Shown piece after piece: positions 34,779 through 43,485 of a stretch of 64,000 bases of DNA. Position 1 is the first letter of the stretch; each line of letters opens with the position of its first letter. Origin of the DNA: Halorussus halophilus (GTDB lineage: Archaea > Halobacteriota > Halobacteria > Halobacteriales > Haladaptataceae). A program made the translations under genes and the position numbers. The notes beneath the pieces were generated by a model. The model saw only the letters and a program-made list of their open reading frames with translations. It did no database searches and had not been told where the DNA came from. The DNA is taken from positions 1,364,001 to 1,428,000 of the forward strand of contig NZ_CP044523.1 of the NCBI RefSeq assembly GCF_008831545.1, given 5' to 3'.

Positions 34779-34991
34779 ATGCTCTCCGCAGCCGTCACCC
34801 GAGTAAAACAGGCGCTCGGGTCGTCGGCTTCCGGTCCCAAGGACACCGCGCCTGACGACGACGAGGAAGAGAGGAAAGGTCCCGACCTCTACGAATGCGA
34901 AGGATGCGGGTCGGTGTTCATCTCGAAACCCGACGAATGTTCGAGTTGCGGCACCGACGATTTTACGAACGTCGGTCAGTTCGAGCGATAA
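34779..34991 (+). CDS. Small zinc-ribbon protein
   Basis: A 70-residue protein with a basic amphipathic N-terminus (MLSAAVTRVKQAL), an acidic linker, and a C-terminal zinc ribbon with two CxxC knuckles (YECEGCGSVF and CSSCGTDDF). I start at MLSAAVTR; the longer frame has a cysteine- and arginine-rich start that looks random. Such proteins are common in haloarchaea and their partners are unknown. Confidence 0.65.
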   Translation: MLSAAVTRVKQALGSSASGPKDTAPDDDEEERKGPDLYECEGCGSVFISKPDECSSCGTDDFTNVGQFER

Positions 34992-35007
34992 ACTCCACGC
35001 CGACGGG

Positions 35008-35235
35008 TCAAATCTCTTCGTGAATCCAGTAATGTGCGATGTGAGTCGTATCGACCCAGTGAACCTCGTCGTCGGCCTCGATTCGCATGTACGGTTCGTC
35101 CTCGAACTCGACGTTGTGCCCGTGTAGTTCGAGTTCTTCGCCGCCCGCCGTCTTGACCATTATCTCGCCCTTTTCGTCTAGGTTGTCTCTCAACCGATGG
35201 TACATCGACTTCGCACTGCTATCTGGCGATGACAT
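35008..35235 (-). CDS. Conserved small haloarchaeal protein
   Basis: A 75-residue acidic protein: helical start (SSAKSMYHRLRDNL), then beta strands (GEIMVKTAGGEELELHGHNVEF, VHWVDTTHIAHYWIHEEI). It looks like a small SH3-like or barrel fold. It converges with the zinc-ribbon gene, 16 bases apart. Function unknown. Confidence 0.6.
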   Translation of the reverse strand: MSSPDSSAKSMYHRLRDNLDEKGEIMVKTAGGEELELHGHNVEFEDEPYMRIEADDEVHWVDTTHIAHYWIHEEI

Positions 35236-35460
35236 TGGTCGATGCCTCCGGTCGAAACTTGGATTTCGATAGTGAAATGGCTTGTTGCCACGTTCGAAAA
35301 TAGGTGAACGAGCCGCGTGGATGCGACTCAGACGCAGGTTTCCCGACTGCCCAGTGACGAGGTTCGACCACTCTTAGACGATGAACGCGAATCCGAAGTT
35401 CGAAGCCAGGGGTGGGCTTCTAGGTGAAACCTTACAAGCCAATACATAAACCCCTACAGT

Positions 35461-36798
35461 ATGACTGGCGCAGACCCACGCGGCCAAGTTGAAACCCTTC
35501 GCTCCCGACTCAGCGGCGACCACCCCGACAAAGACCCCGAAGTCCCCCTCGAAGCAGACCGCCATCATCTCCTCAAGATGGTCGAAAACATGCGACTCAT
35601 GCAGAGCGAAGTCGGCGACCACCGGCAACTCAAACTCCTCCGGCACTGCCGGCGCATGGCCTTGCTCGTCGACTGGCCGAGCGTCCGTGACTTCCGAGAG
35701 AACGACGAAGCCGAAGCCGCTGGCATCGACACCGAAGACGACATCGAAGCCCTCCTCAAAGACGTCGGCCTCCTCGGAGCCACCCTCGAATACCGCACCG
35801 CTGCCGAGGCGATAGTCCGCTGGATCCACGACGAGTACACCAACGAGCATACGAATCAGGACTACCGGACTGCGATCCGTTCGTTCGGCCGCTATCGGTT
35901 GAAACGCGACGAGACTACGGACAGTCTCGCGTGGATTCCGACGACCACCAGCAACGACTTCAATCCCGTTCCGTCGGAGCGTGACCTCCTCAAGTGGGAG
36001 TACGACGTCGAGCCGATGGTCGATGCCGCGCATAACACACGGGACAAGGCGTTGTTCGCGGTGCAGTTCGAGGCTGGGCTGCGTGGGGGTGAACTCTTCG
36101 ACTTGCGAGTGGGTGATATCTATGACTCCGAGCATACTGTTGGACTGCATGTGGACGGCAAGCGTGGTGAGCGAACGATTCATCTCGTGATGTCCGTGCC
36201 GTACCTTCAGCGCTGGCTGAACGACCATCCTGGCAGCGACAACGACCACCTTTGGTCGAAGCTCTCCAAGACAGAGCGGCCTTCCTACAACTCCTTCCTT
36301 GGGTACTTCAAGAACGCCGCCGGACGTGCTGACGTCTCGAAGGCGGTGACGCCGACGAATTTCAGGAAGTCGAATACGCGCTGGCTCGTCTTGCTCGGGA
36401 TGAGCCAGGGTCGTATCGAGGACCGCCAAGGCCGCAAGCGCGGCAGCGATCATACGCGGCGGTATCTTGCTCGCTTTGGTGAGGAGTCGAACGAGCGGAC
36501 GTATGCTCGCCTGCACGGCAAGGATGTTGAGGTCGAGGATCCGGAGGAAATCGGACCGATCGACTGCCCGCGATGTGACCGGGAGACGCCGCGCAATCGC
36601 GACCGGTGTATGTGGTGTCATTTCGCGCTGTCGCCCGATGCGGCGTCCGAGGCCGAGCAAAAGCGGAAGGCAGCGTTCACGGCGGTCTCTGACCTCACCG
36701 AGGACGGAGAGATTGATGCTGGTGAGGCGGCGGCGACGCTGAACGAGTTGATCAACGACCAGGTGCAGTCGGCGTTGGACGAGCAGCGTCATTCCTGA
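35461..36798 (+). CDS. Tyrosine recombinase (integrase) with zinc ribbon
   Basis: A 445-residue phage-integrase family recombinase. The N-terminal SAM-like DNA-binding part spans about 40-160, and the catalytic domain about 180-345 with Arg in EAGLRGGELFDLRVGD (about 207). The second box reads TPTNFRKSNTRWL, where the usual HxxR is NxxR-like, then GSDHTRRYLARF with the probable nucleophile Tyr near 335. A C-terminal zinc ribbon (CPRCDRE...CMWC, about 372-394) and a helical tail follow, as in many haloarchaeal integrases. It marks the start of the accessory region. No intact tRNA target is next to it, and I could not find paired att repeats. Confidence 0.85.
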   Translation: MTGADPRGQVETLRSRLSGDHPDKDPEVPLEADRHHLLKMVENMRLMQSEVGDHRQLKLLRHCRRMALLVDWPSVRDFRENDEAEAAGIDTEDDIEALLKDVGLLGATLEYRTAAEAIVRWIHDEYTNEHTNQDYRTAIRSFGRYRLKRDETTDSLAWIPTTTSNDFNPVPSERDLLKWEYDVEPMVDAAHNTRDKALFAVQFEAGLRGGELFDLRVGDIYDSEHTVGLHVDGKRGERTIHLVMSVPYLQRWLNDHPGSDNDHLWSKLSKTERPSYNSFLGYFKNAAGRADVSKAVTPTNFRKSNTRWLVLLGMSQGRIEDRQGRKRGSDHTRRYLARFGEESNERTYARLHGKDVEVEDPEEIGPIDCPRCDRETPRNRDRCMWCHFALSPDAASEAEQKRKAAFTAVSDLTEDGEIDAGEAAATLNELINDQVQSALDEQRHS

Positions 36799-36956
36799 CC
36801 CTCGAGCTGGTCGAGAATTTCGAGCGCGGTTTTCGCGTCGCTGCTGAGTTCGTTGTCGAGTTCGGAGAGCGCCTCGAGGACTTCGCGGTGGTTGCCGAGG
36901 CGCTCTTGGACGTGTTCTGCGTTGTTGCGATGGGGGTTGTTTTTCTGGATAGCCAT
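36789..36956 (-). CDS. Small helical protein paired with the integrase
   Basis: A 55-residue protein (MAIQKNNPHRNNAEHVQERL, then a helical acidic tail) that overlaps the integrase end by ten bases on the opposite strand. The much longer upstream frame is Thr/Pro/Arg-rich and not protein-like, so I use the internal ATG. Small convergent genes behind haloarchaeal integrases are common; an excision or regulatory role is only a guess. Confidence 0.5.
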   Translation of the reverse strand: MAIQKNNPHRNNAEHVQERLGNHREVLEALSELDNELSSDAKTALEILDQLEGQE

Positions 36957-37766
36957 CGAGCTATGTGGACTCAGATTGGCTCTGAGCAGGCCATTGACGG
37001 GCACGACACTGTAAGACCACAGTGTTGTGGGTGTGGAAGTGGCGCGCTGGTGCGTGTTCGGTGTGCGCGCACAGTGTGGGGCCCGTGGTTGCTGGGGCGT
37101 CGGTGACCGTCGAATGCCGGTGTGGCCGATGACGCCTGATCGATACCGGGCTGCGTTCAGTACAACGTGGTTGTGTTTGCGTGGGAGGCGAATCGAGACA
37201 GATTGTACACGCACCGTCACGGGAACACGGGGGCACTGGTACGTGGCCCCGGCATCGCGTATAAACCTACGCCCAACCCTCTGGATAGTCGTCCGACCTC
37301 TAGTGGTGGGCGAACGACGGGGTTGTGTACTGGTGGGCGTGAGCGTGTCGCTTCGGCTGGTGGTCATGCTGTGTCACCACTTCCTAGTGGGAGCGACAAA
37401 CATCGCCTCGCGCGTGCGCGTGAAAAGTCATCGGTGCTGTGCTGGCCGCTGGTTCGGAACGGCTGCGTTCCTGGACGTTGCTCACCGGGCGACTGTCGGT
37501 AAGAGACCGATGCTGAGAGCGTCCGCTCGGTGATGGTCGGACAAGAGTTGATGCGCGTGTCTGTCGTGGGCATCGGCCTGTGCTGCGTCGGTACCAGTGG
37601 GAAGCACGAGGGCAGTGTCCGGTGGTTCTATGAATGCCCTCGGCTCCACACCTAGAGAGGGTCCGACACACCATAATACTTAGGGCCTAAGGGTAATAAT
37701 ATAATGACAATATGCTACAGCATTGTGCCTTAAGACGGAGACACACCAATAGTTGGTATACCACCA
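36957..37766. other. Long gene-free, G/T-skewed region
   Basis: About 810 bases without a credible gene. From about 37010 to 37570 the plus strand is strikingly rich in G and T. A small inverted repeat, cactgt/acagtg, lies near 37009-37024. The end (37670-37730) turns AT-rich (taataatataatg), the probable promoter of the next gene. It might be a non-coding RNA, an attachment region or decayed DNA. Confidence 0.35.
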
Positions 37767-37979
37767 ATGCTTGATGAAGACGATCTCGGCCCTGCAGATA
37801 AGATACTACTCGATTTGCTCACCGAAGGCCGCGTGACAGCTCCATTCGCTGCCGAAGAGACCGGGTACAGTCTTCAGTACGTCCGCGATAGACTTGGCCG
37901 ATTCGTCGAGCACGATAACGCCCGAAAAATCCACGAAGGACTGTATGAACTCGTCGAAGATCCCCGCGAGAGTGGATAG
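37767..37979 (+). CDS. Small winged-helix protein of plasmid/virus type
   Basis: A 70-residue protein beginning MLDEDDLGPADKILLDLLTEGRVTAPFAAEETGYSLQYVRDRLGRF: a compact helix-turn-helix with a short wing (ARKIHEGLYELVEDP). This type is abundant in haloarchaeal plasmids and proviruses. An AT-rich segment with TATA-like elements precedes it. Probably a regulator of nearby mobile-element genes. Confidence 0.65.
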   Translation: MLDEDDLGPADKILLDLLTEGRVTAPFAAEETGYSLQYVRDRLGRFVEHDNARKIHEGLYELVEDPRESG

Positions 37980-38251
37980 AAAATCAGGTTCTGTTGATGA
38001 TACAGGTTTTGTTAAGAATGTCGTGATAACGATGATAGTCAGGAGCTACTAATAGCTCCACTACCTCACCGCTCATACCGTTTTCAACTGCCCGACAACT
38101 TAGTCGAACTTAGTCGTTTTTTAAGCGAGATAGGCCGATACAGGCCCTCACGACCAATCCGCTGTTAAAATCATCCGGTGACTACATCGAAAAAGCCTGT
38201 ATTTGCGAATCGGTTCCCAACTTTATATACAACATCCCGAAACCACCAGCT

Positions 38252-38515
38252 ATGGTATACGAACTCGGAGTATTGGTCATTGTCGTCCTTATCACAGGTT
38301 CAGACGCACCGTCTCTGCTTCAAAACCTCACGAACGCTCTCGAAACACTCGCTACCTTTTCAGTAGTGACATTAGTCTCGGTCACTATTCACATACACCT
38401 ACCCTCTCGACTTCCCTTCTTCTCAAATAAAAGTGGCGAGGACGATGACGAAGACGAGGGACCCAAGGGCGGTATGGAAGTTATTGACTGGGGGAGATTG
38501 CTCCGACTCGTCTAA
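38252..38515 (+). CDS. Small predicted membrane protein
   Basis: An 87-residue frame with two hydrophobic stretches (VYELGVLVIVVLITG and LATFSVVTLVSVTIHIHL) and an acidic C-terminal tail. A TATA-like ctttatatac lies about 30 bases upstream of the ATG, which supports expression. No family recognised. The 272 bases before it hold no gene that I can see. Confidence 0.4.
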   Translation: MVYELGVLVIVVLITGSDAPSLLQNLTNALETLATFSVVTLVSVTIHIHLPSRLPFFSNKSGEDDDEDEGPKGGMEVIDWGRLLRLV

Positions 38516-38610
38516 ATACCAGTCGGACGACTACCGTCGGACGGTTCACCGAAGGTCCGGGTGGAGCAACGAGTACAATCGGAAGCGGTAGAGGTGGCGA
38601 TTATCGCCAC

Positions 38611-38700
38611 TTAAATGCTCAGTCGGTAGATGTTGTTCCGATACAACTGCTCGATGTCCTCGTAGTCGGTTTGCAGATACGAATGAATCGGCTCGTTCAT
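38611..38700 (-). pseudogene. Short protein fragment (29 codons)
   Basis: The frame reads MNEPIHSYLQTDYEDIEQLY and ends nine residues later. The composition is protein-like, but it is too short for a known fold and looks like the end of a lost gene. A genuine microprotein is possible. Confidence 0.25.
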
Positions 38701-38823
38701 CGACCCATCCTACTGAGGACCGTCATATCTACTTGTAGATTCCGTATGTGGAACAGAGATCTTGCACTCATCGCCGCTTTAGCGATTCTCTCCTGACGAA
38801 ATTGGTTCGATATAGCAACTCCT

Positions 38824-38976
38824 ATGAGCTGTGGAATGATTTTTATCGAAGGAGTATTAAATTATATAAAAATTACAAAATTCGCCAGTGCGGCCGCCAA
38901 ACTCCTTGAGATGAATGGCGGGGAGTACGAGAATGAAGGCGGGAACTGGGTTTCGATTAGAACCCTTCGCGGGTAA
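38824..38976 (+). pseudogene. Protein fragment (50 codons)
   Basis: The frame ends KFASAAAKLLEMNGGEYENE then GGNWVSIRTLRG, a coherent C-terminus of a haloarchaeal protein, but its upstream part is AT-rich and unlike it. I read it as the tail of a decayed gene. Confidence 0.25.
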
Positions 38977-39341
38977 CTTCTCGCATGCTTGATTTTGATT
39001 CAGCATTCACGAGTACCAAGTCCAGGAGCGTCAGAATTCCAATACCTTTATCAGAAGCGCGTTAGTCACGTGCAAGAGTGAATCCGAGCATAAATTCTAC
39101 ATATTTGCTCTGGGCCCCTATCTACTGGCATCTACATCGCCATCGGACAACAGTCAATTCCAATCGCGTTAATGTCACTCCCGTCCTCTTCTAGGAGCAT
39201 GAGACGTGATTCTAACGAATATCGGTGCTTCGGAGATACTCGGGCAAAGAAACGATCGAGTTGTACCTCAACTCGATTACACCGCTAGCTACGGGTACAC
39301 AATCTCAACCAATATATGCAGTCTACCAATAATGAGGCAAT

Positions 39342-39638
39342 ATGACCTCCAAGAAGACGTACAGTGAAGAGCGAGATTGCAACGAGTGTGGGGATACATA
39401 TACTGCGTCAGTCTACATCGGTGTCGGTCGAGACTCTACTGATGGTTTGTGCTCTGACTGCTACAGTAACCAGAGACAGAAGCGGATTGACCGTGTGCTA
39501 AGTGAGTATCCCGAAAAGTGGTACCGACCTGATTCGGACAAATATGGTATTGCGGTGTACAAACCAGACGGCGAGCGACGATATTACAAGCACGACATCC
39601 ACGCTATCCAAAGGATAGAGTCATGGTATTCTGAATAA
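39342..39638 (+). CDS. Small zinc-finger protein
   Basis: A 98-residue protein with two cysteine pairs near the start (CNECGDTYTA and CSDCYSNQ) likely to bind one zinc, then a basic/aromatic C-terminal part (WYRPDSDKYGIAVYKPDGE). The TATA element about 25-30 bases upstream implies leaderless expression. Many provirus genes look like this. Function unknown. Confidence 0.6.
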   Translation: MTSKKTYSEERDCNECGDTYTASVYIGVGRDSTDGLCSDCYSNQRQKRIDRVLSEYPEKWYRPDSDKYGIAVYKPDGERRYYKHDIHAIQRIESWYSE

Positions 39639-39705
39639 GCGTTAGATAGTCCAACTTAGTGTAGTAGCGAAGAATGCCTCAAAATACGACACCGGTTCTG
39701 CTCAC

Positions 39706-40731
39706 CTAATCTCTTAGTTTCTCATGACGCTCAATCATCTTGTCAGTCAAGAACTCCACCGCATCGTCGGCGGCCTCATATGCCGCTCTCGCCTCTTCTT
39801 CGGAAGGCACGTATCCTTCGTGAACAACCCGGTTCCGCATCTCCCTCGTTTTCTCGTCCCACGCCTCGAACTCATCAGTTGCCTCAAAGTCAAAGTGGAG
39901 CGTTTTAGGCACCGTTTCTTTCGCAAGCGTCGTAATGGAAGTGTAGTCTCCGTCATCTACAAACACTGACTCTATCTCGTCATCAGGTATACCTTGGGCC
40001 GTCATTAGGTCCTTTAGCCCGTCTTTGAGGAATGTTTCAAACATCGTCCCAGCGGTGATGACCGCGAGCCGATATTCGCCCAAGTCGAGCTTGTCCCTAG
40101 CGTCCAAACGAAGAGAAATCGTGATGGGGACTTTGTGTTCTGTGTCCAGTCGGGCTTCGATTGTATCGTGGGCCTCTTTGTCGATGGTTGAAGTTCCGGG
40201 CGTCAGTGCGCTCCCCGGATACATAGTGCCGTGGTCGTACGTATCTCCATTCTCGAACACCGTTGCCCGCATGAAGTAAACGACCTCTGAGGGGCTAACA
40301 CCACGAATCCAGTAATACTCCAGAGAGGCACGATACACTTCCAAGAATTGATTCACGTGGTCTACTGCGGCGCGTATGATTCGCCCTTCTCGTCCGTCGA
40401 GGTTCTTCAGCCACTTGGTCGGGCTGCCCTCTTTCACGGCCTCAAAATCGTCATCAAGGTCGTCGGGTAGAGCGTCAAGCAACTGCCTGTCGAAACCGAC
40501 CTTGACCTTCGTATAGGAGACATTCCCTAATCGGTCGCCCTCAACCTGTCCAAACATCATCCCCGGCCTTTCGCCCTCTGCACCCTCGCGAGCTTCCTTT
40601 TTAAATTGAAGCTCGGCTGGCACGCCTTCAATACTGGAACGAAATCGTGCGGCCTTGTTGCCCTCGAAAGAGTCCTCCACCTGTAGTATATACGGAATTT
40701 CGAATTGAACCCACTCAGCGGAAACTTCCAT
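39706..40731 (-). CDS. Protein with C-terminal HEPN-like domain
   Basis: A 341-residue protein. The N-terminal two thirds are mixed alpha/beta with no recognised family (MEVSAEWVQFEIPYIL start). The C-terminal 130 residues are helical and contain EMRNRVVHEG, with Arg299 and His304 in the R-N-x3-H arrangement of HEPN ribonucleases and HEPN-like proteins. I start at 40731 because a TATA box (plus strand ttttatatct) is about 22-30 bases upstream. HEPN proteins often act as RNases in phage defence or toxin systems. Whether this one is catalytic is unknown. Confidence 0.6.
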   Translation of the reverse strand: MEVSAEWVQFEIPYILQVEDSFEGNKAARFRSSIEGVPAELQFKKEAREGAEGERPGMMFGQVEGDRLGNVSYTKVKVGFDRQLLDALPDDLDDDFEAVKEGSPTKWLKNLDGREGRIIRAAVDHVNQFLEVYRASLEYYWIRGVSPSEVVYFMRATVFENGDTYDHGTMYPGSALTPGTSTIDKEAHDTIEARLDTEHKVPITISLRLDARDKLDLGEYRLAVITAGTMFETFLKDGLKDLMTAQGIPDDEIESVFVDDGDYTSITTLAKETVPKTLHFDFEATDEFEAWDEKTREMRNRVVHEGYVPSEEEARAAYEAADDAVEFLTDKMIERHEKLRD

Positions 40732-41023
40732 GAAGGATGACAGAATGGTGCTTGTTTTATATCTATCCCCGGCCGTCGAACCGCTGAAGGAGTGTCCCAA
40801 CCACGAGCGCGGTACCAGAATATGACTGTGCCGAGACCTCTCGGGCGACGGTCGCGCGGCTCGTCGAAACAGGAATTAACCCAAGATGCGGCACTACAGC
40901 ATCCGGTAGTCTATCGAGCCGTTCGGAGAGCGAAAGTGATACCAAAAACTAATTTCCGGTAATGAAGACAATCCAGCGAAATATTATTATTGTCATTGCT
41001 GGTTAAGGCTCTAGAGGGAAACC

Positions 41024-41866
41024 TTGACCGATTTAGACAAAGTCATTGACTTTGATTTAACACAATGGATTAAAGACGAGTTTTCGTTTGAAAGTCAGAC
41101 TGCAGTTGAAACTACACAAGCCCGATACACTATTGTCCCTGTGTTAAGGACTCCAGAGGTCAATCCGGGAGAAACCGTACGTGTCTCTATTTACCTTTCT
41201 GGGTATGGAATTCCGGAACGGAACAAATTATCGATAGTTCATCCTCATCCTAATGTCCTTTCTCACAAAGGGGTAGGGGGGATAATAACTAGCATAAGTG
41301 AAGTGAAAAGACCACAAGGTAACAATATCATCGCAGGTAAACCAGCAACCCATAGCGGAATAGCGCCTAAACGGGTAGTAGACCCCTTCGGCACTAACCT
41401 TGGTATTCCACAAGCATATTTCGCCGACAAGCCAGAATGGCATAAAGTTAGTAAAAAATATCCTTTGCAACGAGGAGAACTGCTTCCACAAATCATGTCG
41501 GAGAGTGCTTCAGATGGAATAGCCCCAATTGAATTATTTTATAATATATCTGATACTTCCCCCTCCGGTGATTATAAAACCAACCTTATATTCACATATT
41601 TCGACGGGGATAATATGTCGCAATCAGAATCGACAGTATCCTTTCATGTGAATAATTGGCGGGAGCAAAGAGAACCGTTGCCCGCGATCGCCATAATTCT
41701 CGGTGCCATTATTGCCTTTCTTAGCCTATTAATCTCAGCCGGCATACCAACAATTATTCTGGACTATCTTCAAGGATTTCAGGCAACTATAGGAGTTTTT
41801 GGATTAGCCATGCTAATTACTATAACTATGGAGGTTATAGAACTATATACAATATCTAAGCTATAG
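41024..41866 (+). CDS. Unknown protein with C-terminal membrane helices
   Basis: A 280-residue protein from a markedly AT-rich stretch. Residues about 30-215 look beta-rich and soluble (TIVPVLRTPEVNPGETVRVSIYLSG to STVSFHVNNW, resembling an Ig-like fold). Two membrane helices follow (PAIAIILGAIIAFLSLLISAG and ATIGVFGLAMLITITME). The start is a TTG with a TATA-like attattatt about 35-45 bases upstream; a later start is possible. The foreign base composition points to recent transfer. Function unknown. Confidence 0.55.
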   Translation: MTDLDKVIDFDLTQWIKDEFSFESQTAVETTQARYTIVPVLRTPEVNPGETVRVSIYLSGYGIPERNKLSIVHPHPNVLSHKGVGGIITSISEVKRPQGNNIIAGKPATHSGIAPKRVVDPFGTNLGIPQAYFADKPEWHKVSKKYPLQRGELLPQIMSESASDGIAPIELFYNISDTSPSGDYKTNLIFTYFDGDNMSQSESTVSFHVNNWREQREPLPAIAIILGAIIAFLSLLISAGIPTIILDYLQGFQATIGVFGLAMLITITMEVIELYTISKL

Positions 41867-41994
41867 ACTCTATTACTGGCTGAAAGCAATATATACTGAT
41901 AGGCTGAGGCAAAACCCATTCTTCCAGATGTGAATTCTCCGGTAGAGGCAGCAGGAAGACATAAGCATGACCCTTTCAAGGAGGTTGACTGCTA

Positions 41995-42435
41995 ATGACA
42001 ACGAATTGCAGGTCTGAATTGGACGACAAGGCCATCTCCTTGGCTACAGAGGGAAAATTTGGCAAGGCTGGAGACATGTTTGTCCAAGATGGCTTCGAAG
42101 AAGCAGGGCAGTGGTTCGGAGTATCCAGTTGGGGCCAAAGAATTGCGTATGATTTACAAGGCATATCTCTCTTATCGGCTGTCCGATCGAAAGTGTCAGT
42201 GTCAATCCACGGCTAACCTCGATATTTTCCTTGCAGAGGAGTACGCCGCCCGTTTTCAGAACAAATCAAAGTCATCCCATACACCTACGCAAGCAGAGCG
42301 CAGTGCGTGGTACGAATTTATTGGTGACTTCTATTTGTCGATGAAATAGTAATTCCTTCTGAGGCTAATGAGCAGGCTAAGGGCATATACGAAGAAGTAG
42401 ATAACCTGTTCGCTCACTTCGCCGAGGGGCACTTA
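41995..42435 (+). pseudogene. Frameshifted haloarchaeal gene
   Basis: One protein seems split over frames. The first frame starts MTTNCRSELDDKAISLATEG and KFGKAGDMFVQDGFEEAGQW. The second frame then continues with RKCQCQSTANLDIFLAEEYAARF and SAWYEFIGDFYLSMK. A third adds SEANEQAKGIYEEVDNLFAHF after that stop. The pieces follow each other in sense, like a tetratricopeptide-type protein whose conserved order is helix pairs ending in AERSAWYEFIGDF. At least two frameshifts make it non-functional. Confidence 0.45.
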
Positions 42436-42438
42436 TGG

Positions 42439-42846
42439 TTGTTCAAGCTGTCTTCAGCAGTACAATCCTCGTTGCGGGAGCAGACAACGATCTTATTATT
42501 GATTCAACTCAAGCTCATCTCACTGATTGAGTTTAAGAGCGACATCTCTCTGCCGAGTATTCCCGGCGTCGGAGGTGGCAGTGGGAATGGAGGCAGTGGA
42601 GGAGGTCCAGTCGTCCCCGGACTTTATTCAGGTGGTGTCGTCGAAAACGCTGAAATCGGTCAGGTCCACAAGGGCGAAGCCGTAATCCTGGAACATCTGG
42701 TCGATGGAATGAAGCAAGGTAATGGTGGGAAGACCGTGAGGATTGAGACTGGTCCGATTCAAGCAGATTCCTACGCCGGAGGGAAGGCAGCAGGTCGTGG
42801 ACTCGCCGAGGAGCCACGTAGCCACAATTTTGACTGGTCTTTCTAG
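42439..42846 (+). pseudogene. Tail tape-measure C-terminal fragment
   Basis: The frame contains a Gly-rich hinge (PGVGGGSGNGGSGGGPVVPG) and then YSGGVVENAEIGQVHKGEAVILEHL. This resembles the C-terminal GGxV...HxGEAVI signature common to tail tape-measure proteins of phages and haloarchaeal tailed viruses. Only about 135 codons remain, there is no good start codon (TTG), and the frame runs in from the broken gene upstream. I read it as a provirus remnant. Confidence 0.45.
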
Positions 42847-42907
42847 AATTCCGTTGGTTAAGTAAACACTCTTATTTCATTCGCTTGTTAACATTCGTAT
42901 TAAGAAT

Positions 42908-43372
42908 ATGCCCGCACCCTATTCCTGTGAGTTCTGCACAGAGGAGTTGGATTCCTTAGACGAGATGGCTACTCATCTGCACGAAGAACATGATATTCCA
43001 CAAGAAAATATTATTCTCAATTACCCGAACCTGCCTCAATTGCAAGGCCAGACCGCTCCAGAACCTTCAACAATCCAAAATCCGACTCCACAGACTAACC
43101 AACCTCAAGAAAATGCGATTCGACCGTTACTTGAGAATCCAGATGATGCAGAGAAGTTGATTGAAACAACATTTGATAAATGGAACACTGCGAAGGAACA
43201 AGGCCTAAAATACCAATGGAGAATGGTAATGGTAGTTGGTGGTTTATTTTCAGTAGTACTTCTTTCCGCTTCTTGGCTCACCTATACCGGCGTTCTACAG
43301 GGAAGTGCCTATACACTTCTCCTCGGTACCCTAATCGGCTACTTGCTTACTTTCTTGGAAGACTACTTGTAG
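42908..43372 (+). CDS. C2H2 zinc-finger membrane protein
   Basis: A 154-residue protein starting with a classical C2H2 finger (CEFCTEELDSLDEMATHLHEEH, Cys8/Cys11 and two His). A Pro/Gln/Asn-rich linker follows, then an amphipathic helix and two C-terminal membrane helices (MVMVVGGLFSVVLLSASWL and YTLLLGTLIGYLLTFL). A finger joined to a membrane hairpin suggests a membrane-tethered nucleic-acid or protein sensor. An AT-rich stretch upstream supplies the promoter. Function unknown. Confidence 0.6.
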   Translation: MPAPYSCEFCTEELDSLDEMATHLHEEHDIPQENIILNYPNLPQLQGQTAPEPSTIQNPTPQTNQPQENAIRPLLENPDDAEKLIETTFDKWNTAKEQGLKYQWRMVMVVGGLFSVVLLSASWLTYTGVLQGSAYTLLLGTLIGYLLTFLEDYL

Positions 43373-43485
43373 AGCGTAGTCGTCAGCCGTGTGGAAGGAT
43401 GGATTGATTCTTTCCTTTCGGATATAGCCCGAACGGCTGAGAGCGGGCGTTAGACTGGTTCACTGCGAGCTTAGGACGGCGTTCT

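Larger units (their letters stand above)
38516..39341. other. Gene-poor stretch with remnants
   Basis: Mostly non-coding and AT-rich. It contains two short protein-like fragments (38611-38700 minus, 38824-38976 plus) and, at its end, the promoter of the next gene (caatatatgc about 25-30 bases before the ATG at 39342). Confidence 0.4.

Noticed and set aside
35374-36792. 472-codon minus-strand frame opposite the integrase
   Set aside because: The integrase has catalytic residues and a zinc ribbon; this frame is its antisense shadow.
36957-37367. N-terminal extension of the 55-residue protein to 192 residues
   Set aside because: The added part is Thr/Pro/Arg-rich, non-acidic and falls in the G/T-skewed non-coding region.
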